Positions 5,747 through 9,171 of a stretch of 9,171 nucleotides of DNA are shown here, one piece after another. The stretch's first letter is position 1. Each line of letters starts with the position of its first letter. A model generated the notes under the pieces. That model saw nothing but the letters and a program-made list of their open reading frames with translations. It had not been told where the DNA came from and made no database searches. This DNA is from Anaerolineaceae bacterium. GTDB taxonomy: Bacteria; Chloroflexota; Anaerolineae; Anaerolineales; Anaerolineaceae. The stretch covers positions 4,471 through 13,641 of the forward strand of contig DOEX01000113.1 in NCBI GenBank assembly GCA_003532515.1, written 5' to 3'. Made by a program: the position numbers and the translations under genes.

Positions 5747-6823
5747 TTACGGGCCCAATACTGGGTTGCGGAAATCCTGTATGGTAATAAAAACCATCAG
5801 TAGGATGAGGGCGTAGAAGAAAAGATTGTTGATAATGAGCGCTACTTTATCAGGGATACGCTTGCGCGTAATCGCCTCGATGACCAGGAAAAGGATTTGT
5901 CCGCCATCCAATGCCGGGATGGGGAGCAAGTTGGTGATTCCAACCGCGATCGAGATCATTGAGATGATCGAAAGTCGATAAATCGGGAATCCGCCGGTAG
6001 TGGCCACTGTGCTGGATTGGTCCATCTGGGCAGCGCTGCTAAACATGTCGTAGATACCTTTAATTCCGACCAGGCGGGCTTCTTCCGACGAAATCGCCCC
6101 CCGGATCAGGTTCACAGGGATCATCAAGGTTGTTTCCACTTGTAACCAGAAGGTCTTGAACGCCTGCCCAACGGATTGCGCAAACGGTAGAGATATCACC
6201 GGGTATGTGATGCTGACACCGATGGCACCTTCGTTTTCGGGGGGATTGCTGCGTGGCGAAAGCTCGACGGTCTGGCTGACGCCATCACGTACAAAACTCA
6301 CTGCAACAGGCTGATCCAGGTATTGTTTGGTCGCGTTTGACATGTCGTCAAAACTGGCAATGTCATAATCCCCGACCCGGGTGATCACATCGCCAGCCGC
6401 CAGACCTGCAACCTGTGCAGGTGAATTAGGGGCGATTTCAGCTACCATGACCTTGCTGGTGTCTTGCCCGCCAGCAACCGAGAACATGACAATAAGCAGC
6501 AGGATGCCAAAAATGAAGTTCATCGTAGCGCCTGCCACCAGCACTAAAAAGCGCTTCCACTTCGGGGCAGCCAACAACCCGCCGGGCTCGTCCGCTTCGG
6601 TTTCGCCTTTGGGTCGCACAAAACCACCAAACGGGATCCAGTTGAGGGTGAAATCAGTCCCTTTCCAGGTGAATAGTTTTTTCAGCCTGGGGGGATAGCC
6701 AAAACCAAATTCTTCCACTTCGATCCCGAGTCCCTTGGCAACAAACATATGACCAAGCTCATGGATGAAGACCAGAAAGCCAAAAAAGAAAACAAACTGT
6801 AAAATAGTCCAAATATTACTCAT
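5747..6823 (-). CDS. rseP: RseP-like intramembrane zinc metalloprotease (site-2 protease, M50)
   Basis: A 358-residue multi-pass inner-membrane protease that cleaves membrane-embedded substrates such as anti-sigma factors after a first cut by another protease. HELGH (21-25) in the first membrane segment supplies the two zinc His and the catalytic Glu. NLLPIPALDGGQ (298-309) in a late segment supplies the third ligand, D306. Further landmarks are NWIPFGGFVRPKGE (61-74), a membrane segment at about 94-117, one PDZ domain at about 121-190 (AGLAAGDVITRVGD), and a last segment at about 329-348. One PDZ domain is usual in many bacteria; E. coli RseP has two. The ATG at 6823 is chosen because AGGAG lies 5 bases upstream and HELGH then sits at the normal place. 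The frame stays open 102 codons further, but that stretch crosses the rplT terminator and is not family-like. First gene of the rseP - HEAT - acyP operon. The substrate is not evident here. Confidence 0.97.
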   Translation of the reverse strand: MSNIWTILQFVFFFGFLVFIHELGHMFVAKGLGIEVEEFGFGYPPRLKKLFTWKGTDFTLNWIPFGGFVRPKGETEADEPGGLLAAPKWKRFLVLVAGATMNFIFGILLLIVMFSVAGGQDTSKVMVAEIAPNSPAQVAGLAAGDVITRVGDYDIASFDDMSNATKQYLDQPVAVSFVRDGVSQTVELSPRSNPPENEGAIGVSITYPVISLPFAQSVGQAFKTFWLQVETTLMIPVNLIRGAISSEEARLVGIKGIYDMFSSAAQMDQSSTVATTGGFPIYRLSIISMISIAVGITNLLPIPALDGGQILFLVIEAITRKRIPDKVALIINNLFFYALILLMVFITIQDFRNPVLGP

Positions 6824-6841
6824 AGATTCTCCTGAATCGTT

Positions 6842-6873
6842 ATTATACCCAGATTGAAGGGAAGTACACTCAA
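6842..6873 (-). promoter_or_regulatory. Predicted promoter of the rseP operon
   Basis: On the minus strand a perfect -10 TATAAT lies at 6847-6842. A TTGAGT at 6873-6868 is the best -35 but with a long 20-base spacer, so the -35 is weak. Transcription would start near 6835, giving a leader of only about 12 bases with the ribosome site AGGAG (6833-6829) at its start. Confidence 0.55.
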
Positions 6874-7046
6874 TGTGTAAGTTATAGGTGAATGGCTCAC
6901 TATTCTTAACAAATTTCTTACTTGCACTGGTGGTATTTTTTGGTTCATAAGTAGCATAAGGTTTGAATCCGGATTTAGGGAGTTCAACTGAACAGGAAAG
7001 CACGCAGAGCAGGAGTACAGTCCGATCAACAGTTTCGCCAAGCAAC
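6874..7046. other. Spacer between the rseP promoter and the rplT terminator, nothing recognised
   Basis: No protein of a known family, RNA gene or repeat is seen. The rseP reading frame happens to remain open across it on the minus strand, but the deduced residues show no conserved motif and have no ribosome site. Confidence 0.5.
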
Positions 7047-7076
7047 AAAAAACCCCCGTGATCGCTCAAGGGGGTT
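7047..7076 (-). terminator. Rho-independent terminator of the infC-rpmI-rplT operon
   Basis: On the minus strand AACCCCC (7076-7070) pairs with GGGGGTT (7057-7051), with a 12-base loop that contains a further 3-bp stem (TGA/TCA), followed by a T run (7050-7047). It starts 21 bases after the rplT stop. A T run also follows the stem on the plus strand, so it may work both ways. Confidence 0.92.
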
Positions 7077-7097
7077 GGTTTTTGTTCGAGGTTAAAG

Positions 7098-7445
7098 CTA
7101 TGCCAGGGCGGTTTCGACCACCTTAGCAAAAGCCTGAGGATCGTGCACAGCGATAGCAGCCAACATCTTGCGATTAATGATCACATTGTTCTTGTGCATC
7201 CCGGCGATGAAGCGGCTGTATGTTGTGCCATTCATGCGGGCGGCAGCGTTGATGCGGGCGATCCAAAGCCGTCGCAGGTCGCGCTTGCGTTTGCGGCGGT
7301 CATTGTAAGCATACCATTGGGCATGCAGGAAAGCCTCATTTGCGCGTTTGAACAAATGATTGTAAGTGCCACGATAACCACTGTTATGGGCAATCAGCCG
7401 TTGATGACGGTGTCGGCGATATGGTCCACTCTTTACTCTTGTCAT
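7098..7445 (-). CDS. rplT: 50S ribosomal protein L20
   Basis: L20 binds 23S rRNA early in assembly of the large ribosomal subunit and in several bacteria represses its own operon by binding the mRNA. The 115-residue length is normal (about 115-120). The N-terminal half is the long basic RNA-binding extension (MTRVKSGPYRRHRHQRLI...), followed by the conserved DRRKRKRDLRRLWIARINAAAR (residues about 49-70) and the globular end with YSRFIAGMHKNNVIINRKMLA. The ATG at 7445 has AGGAG 5 bases upstream. It is the last gene of infC-rpmI-rplT, 92 bases after rpmI, and is followed by a strong terminator. The 92-base gap can fold locally (GGGTG with CGCCC closing an inner AGAC/GTCT stem), which could matter for translational control; that is inferred. 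Confidence 0.99.
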   Translation of the reverse strand: MTRVKSGPYRRHRHQRLIAHNSGYRGTYNHLFKRANEAFLHAQWYAYNDRRKRKRDLRRLWIARINAAARMNGTTYSRFIAGMHKNNVIINRKMLAAIAVHDPQAFAKVVETALA

Positions 7446-7537
7446 AATTACTCCTTTGCGGTCCCCTGGGCGTCAGACTCTACGTCTCGTTATAAACACC
7501 CAACAGCCACACTAAACCGAATACGACAGGACAGTCC

Positions 7538-7774
7538 TTAGTCCTTCTTGCTCATGTAGGGTGCCAGGCGCTTAATGTGCTTGACCAACCCGTTGTTGTT
7601 GACTTCAATCGTTTCTGCGAGCAAATATTTTGTTCGCTTAGAAGTATTACGGCGCAAGTGGCCTTTTCCGATTTTGGTACGAACAACTTTACCGGTACCG
7701 GTCATGCGGAAGCGTTTGGACGTAGCCTTATGAGTTTTTATTTTGTACTTTCCACTACTTTGTTTACGTGGCAC
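7538..7774 (-). CDS. rpmI: 50S ribosomal protein L35
   Basis: L35 is a small, very basic component of the large ribosomal subunit. The core from KIKTHKATSKRFRMTGTGKV (residues 11-30) to the end matches the family, including the typical HLRRNTSKRTK segment. At 78 residues it is longer than the common 64-66, because about ten residues (PRKQSSGKYK) precede the usual start region. GTG at 7774 is chosen as start: GAGGAG lies 7 bases upstream. An in-frame TTG at 7780 would add two residues but sits almost on the ribosome site. It lies between infC and rplT in the conserved order. A 112-base gap after infC holds its own extended -10 promoter and a structured leader. Confidence 0.96.
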   Translation of the reverse strand: MPRKQSSGKYKIKTHKATSKRFRMTGTGKVVRTKIGKGHLRRNTSKRTKYLLAETIEVNNNGLVKHIKRLAPYMSKKD

Positions 7775-7796
7775 GATCAAACTCCTCTAAGAAAAT

Positions 7797-7839
7797 CCAA
7801 CGGCTGCACACAATATCAGCCGTTGGTCGATAAACCAAC
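7797..7839 (-). promoter_or_regulatory. rpmI leader with two mutually exclusive hairpins (candidate attenuator or L20-type control element)
   Basis: On the minus strand GTTGGT (7839-7834) pairs with ACCAAC (7827-7822) around a 6-base loop. Alternatively CCAACGGCTG (7826-7817) pairs perfectly over 10 bp with CAGCCGTTGG (7806-7797) around a 10-base loop. The two stems share CCAAC, so only one can form. The second stem is followed by ATTTTCTT and then the rpmI ribosome site, so it could act as a weak terminator or block initiation. The infC-rpmI-rplT operon is controlled by L20 in E. coli and B. subtilis; that L20 binds here is inferred. Confidence 0.6.
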
Positions 7840-7844
7840 CGCAA

Positions 7845-7871
7845 ATTATACCAGATAATTTGCAAAGTCAA
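7845..7871 (-). promoter_or_regulatory. Internal promoter for rpmI-rplT (extended -10)
   Basis: On the minus strand a perfect TATAAT (7850-7845) is preceded by TGG, giving the extended -10 TGGTATAAT. TTGACT (7871-7866, 5 of 6) lies 15 bases upstream, a little close; TTGATT four bases further gives 19. The extended -10 should compensate. Transcription would start near 7838, at the first hairpin arm of the leader. Confidence 0.72.
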
Positions 7872-7886
7872 TCAAAAAAATTTGTA

Positions 7887-8405
7887 TTATTTTTTCGCAG
7901 GGACCAGCATCATGAACATAGTTTTCCCTTCCATATTGGGGGCTTGTTCAATTTCTGCTACGTCGCTCAACTCTTCTGCAATTTCTCTCAGGTCTTCCAA
8001 TGCAAGCTCAGGGTAGGTGATTTCCCGCCCCCTAAAGCGGATGGTCACTCTCACCTTCATGCCACTCTCCAGCCAACGGCGCGCGTCGCGCACTTTGAAA
8101 CCCTGGTGATGATCACTTGTCTTGGGGCGCAAGCGGATCTCTTTGATCTCAATTTTGGTTTGGGACTTTCGGGCTTCGCGTTCCTTCTTCTCTTTTTCAT
8201 AAAGGAACTTGCTGTAGTTGATAATCTTGCAAACAGGGGGATCGGCATTCGGGGCGATCTCTACCAGGTCAAGACCTGCGTCATTTGCCCGGCGTAAGGC
8301 GTCATCTATGCTTACGATTCCTACGTTTTCCCCGTTTTCGTCAACAAGGCGGACCTTATCTGTGCGGATACGTTCATTAATTCGATGTTCTTGTTTACTA
8401 CTGAT
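7887..8405 (-). CDS. infC: Translation initiation factor IF-3, apparent AUC start codon
   Basis: IF3 binds the 30S subunit, prevents premature joining of 50S, and checks the start codon and initiator tRNA. The reading frame encodes 172 residues, the normal length. The N-terminal domain begins with INERIRTDKVRLVDENGENVG (about residues 9-29). A charged linker (YEKEKKEREARKSQTK) follows, and then the C-terminal domain (EIRLRPKTSDHHQGFKVRDA... to MLVPAKK). No in-frame ATG, GTG or TTG occurs between the upstream in-frame TGA and the conserved N-terminal domain. The ATC at 8405-8403 follows AAGGAG with 9 bases between, so it is the likely start. Rare start codons (AUU in E. coli, AUC or AUA elsewhere) are known for infC and let IF3 repress its own synthesis. 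Starting at the first ordinary start codon would wrongly give an 81-residue fragment (8132). First gene of infC-rpmI-rplT. Confidence 0.97.
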   Translation of the reverse strand: MSSKQEHRINERIRTDKVRLVDENGENVGIVSIDDALRRANDAGLDLVEIAPNADPPVCKIINYSKFLYEKEKKEREARKSQTKIEIKEIRLRPKTSDHHQGFKVRDARRWLESGMKVRVTIRFRGREITYPELALEDLREIAEELSDVAEIEQAPNMEGKTMFMMLVPAKK

Positions 8406-8431
8406 CTTCTTTTTCTCCTTAATAATAAAAT

Positions 8432-8456
8432 GCGAGATTTCTCTTCAAATCGGCGC
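8432..8456 (-). promoter_or_regulatory. Small hairpin in the infC leader
   Basis: On the minus strand GCG (8456-8454) pairs with CGC (8434-8432) and GATTT (8451-8447) with AAATC (8440-8436), closing the loop GAAGAG, with a small internal loop between the stems. A T-rich stretch and the AAGGAG ribosome site follow. It would lie at the very 5' end of the infC mRNA. The stem is AU-rich and short, so function is uncertain. Confidence 0.35.
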
Positions 8457-8462
8457 TTTTTA

Positions 8463-8492
8463 ATATTACCATAGGCTTAAAAGTTTCGTCAA
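8463..8492 (-). promoter_or_regulatory. Predicted promoter of the infC-rpmI-rplT operon
   Basis: On the minus strand TTGACG (8492-8487, 5 of 6) is followed after 18 bases by TAATAT (8468-8463, 4 of 6), itself preceded by TGG (extended -10). Transcription would start near 8456, leaving a leader of about 50 bases before the infC start. Confidence 0.6.
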
Positions 8493-8542
8493 CAATTTGG
8501 AAGGGCTAGTAGACGCGATTTCGCAGATTTTCACTCTACAAG

Positions 8543-8572
8543 TTCACGGATTCAGAATGAAACGGGTAGAAT
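8543..8572 (+). promoter_or_regulatory. Predicted promoter of the M29 aminopeptidase gene
   Basis: TTCACG (8543-8548, 4 of 6) and TAGAAT (8567-8572, 5 of 6) are 18 bases apart. The start would be near 8579, directly at the ribosome site GGAGGA (8580-8585). This promoter is divergent from, and does not overlap, the infC promoter. Confidence 0.5.
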
Positions 8573-8593
8573 AGAAGCCGGAGGACGAAAACA

Positions 8594-9171
8594 ATGGACA
8601 ATAATCTCAATTTCGAAAAATATGCAGATCTGATAGTGAATATCGGGCTTGGACTGCACGCCGGTGACAAACTGAACATCCGAATGAGCGAACACTCCTT
8701 ACCCATCGCTCGACTGGTGGCAAAAAAGGCATATCAGAGAGGCGTCAGCGATGTGCGCCTGGATTTCTCAGACGATACCATCACACTCGACCGCTACTTA
8801 CATGCGCCTGACGAGGCTTTTGGAAGCTACCCGGATTATCAGGTTGATTTTAACGAGAACCTCTTCAAAGATAACTACCACGTACTGAATTTGTACGCTC
8901 CCAATCCGGACCTGCTTAAGCCAGCCGATCCTGCCCGCATTGCCCAGTGGCAAAAGGTTGCCGGTAAGGCGGTTAAGCCGATTCAACATTACACTATGCA
9001 AAACGAAGTCAAATGGTGCGTAACCGCAGTCGCATGCCCAGCCTGGGCGGCTGCAGCTTTCCCTGAATTACCCGAAGAGGAAGCGATGCAAAAACTGTGG
9101 GATAACATTTTCATGGCAACACGCGTCGACCAGCCAGATCCCGTGGCTGCCTGGGAAGAGCACGACCTCAG
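8594..9171 (+). CDS. M29-family aminopeptidase (AmpS / aminopeptidase T type), N-terminal part (3' end outside window)
   Basis: M29 enzymes are cytoplasmic metal-dependent aminopeptidases that remove N-terminal residues from peptides. The first 192 codons are visible, out of about 410 usual for the family. Recognisable N-terminal features are FEKYADLIVNIGLGLHAGDK (7-26), then RLVAKKAYQRGVSDVRLDF (40-58). The segment from about 144 on (ACPAWAAAAFPELPEEEA ... LWDNIFMATRVDQPDPVAAW) is typical of M29 proteins. The metal ligands (Glu, His, Asp) sit in the C-terminal half and cannot be checked here. The ATG at 8594 has GGAGGA 8 bases upstream and a plausible promoter just before it. It is transcribed away from infC. 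The family call rests on motif recognition, without a search. Confidence 0.88.
   Translation, partial: MDNNLNFEKYADLIVNIGLGLHAGDKLNIRMSEHSLPIARLVAKKAYQRGVSDVRLDFSDDTITLDRYLHAPDEAFGSYPDYQVDFNENLFKDNYHVLNLYAPNPDLLKPADPARIAQWQKVAGKAVKPIQHYTMQNEVKWCVTAVACPAWAAAAFPELPEEEAMQKLWDNIFMATRVDQPDPVAAWEEHDL

Noticed and set aside
7143..7541. 132-residue plus-strand ORF opposite rplT
   Set aside because: Antisense shadow of the L20 gene and its leader; no family features.
7860..8463. Plus-strand ORFs opposite infC
   Set aside because: They run antisense to the full-length IF3 gene, whose conserved protein explains the sequence.

Overview
This window looks like chromosomal DNA of a bacterium, most likely Chloroflexota (Anaerolineae-like). 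That placement is an inference from the style of the ribosomal proteins and UvrB and from the housekeeping mix; no 16S or other decisive marker is present. Nearly all genes are ordinary core functions. The exception is a two-gene, AT-richer insert near the left end.

Layout, left to right. (1) The 3' end of an Fe/Mn superoxide dismutase gene (1-186, +), closed by an 11-bp terminator hairpin. (2) A 240-bp gap ending in a good promoter covered by a cluster of six TGCAAT/ATTGCA words. It drives a two-gene operon of a SatD-family protein (481-1146) and a DUF3307 multi-pass membrane protein (1139-2005), which overlap by 8 bases. (3) uvrB (2051-4099, +), nucleotide excision repair. (4) A convergent intergenic region (4100-4312) with two large inverted repeats. 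(5) A leftward operon rseP - HEAT-repeat protein with acidic tail - acylphosphatase (6823 to 4313), with gaps of only 10-11 bases. (6) The leftward translation operon infC-rpmI-rplT (8405 to 7098). It has a strong terminator, an internal extended -10 promoter before rpmI, a leader with two mutually exclusive hairpins, and an apparent AUC start codon for infC. (7) Divergent from infC, the first 192 codons of an M29-family aminopeptidase (8594 to the window end, +).

How the genes work together. infC-rpmI-rplT is the conserved IF3/L35/L20 operon and shows signs of both IF3 autoregulation (non-AUG start) and leader control of L35/L20. rseP encodes an intramembrane site-2 protease; the following HEAT protein and acylphosphatase are co-transcribed with it, but their link to proteolysis is unknown. 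UvrB and superoxide dismutase are stress and repair genes flanking the SatD/DUF3307 pair.

The best candidate for an undescribed system is SatD/DUF3307. The SatD protein carries three motifs in the order and spacing of class III nucleotidyl cyclases (GDI, LGDEFQGVF, FGIGIG followed by a YWKAR segment), plus a C-terminal helix-turn-helix. Its partner is a membrane protein with His/Asp residues near or inside predicted membrane segments. A nucleotide-linked sensor or regulator controlling a membrane effector, possibly in stress response or phage defence, is a testable hypothesis and not a demonstrated function.
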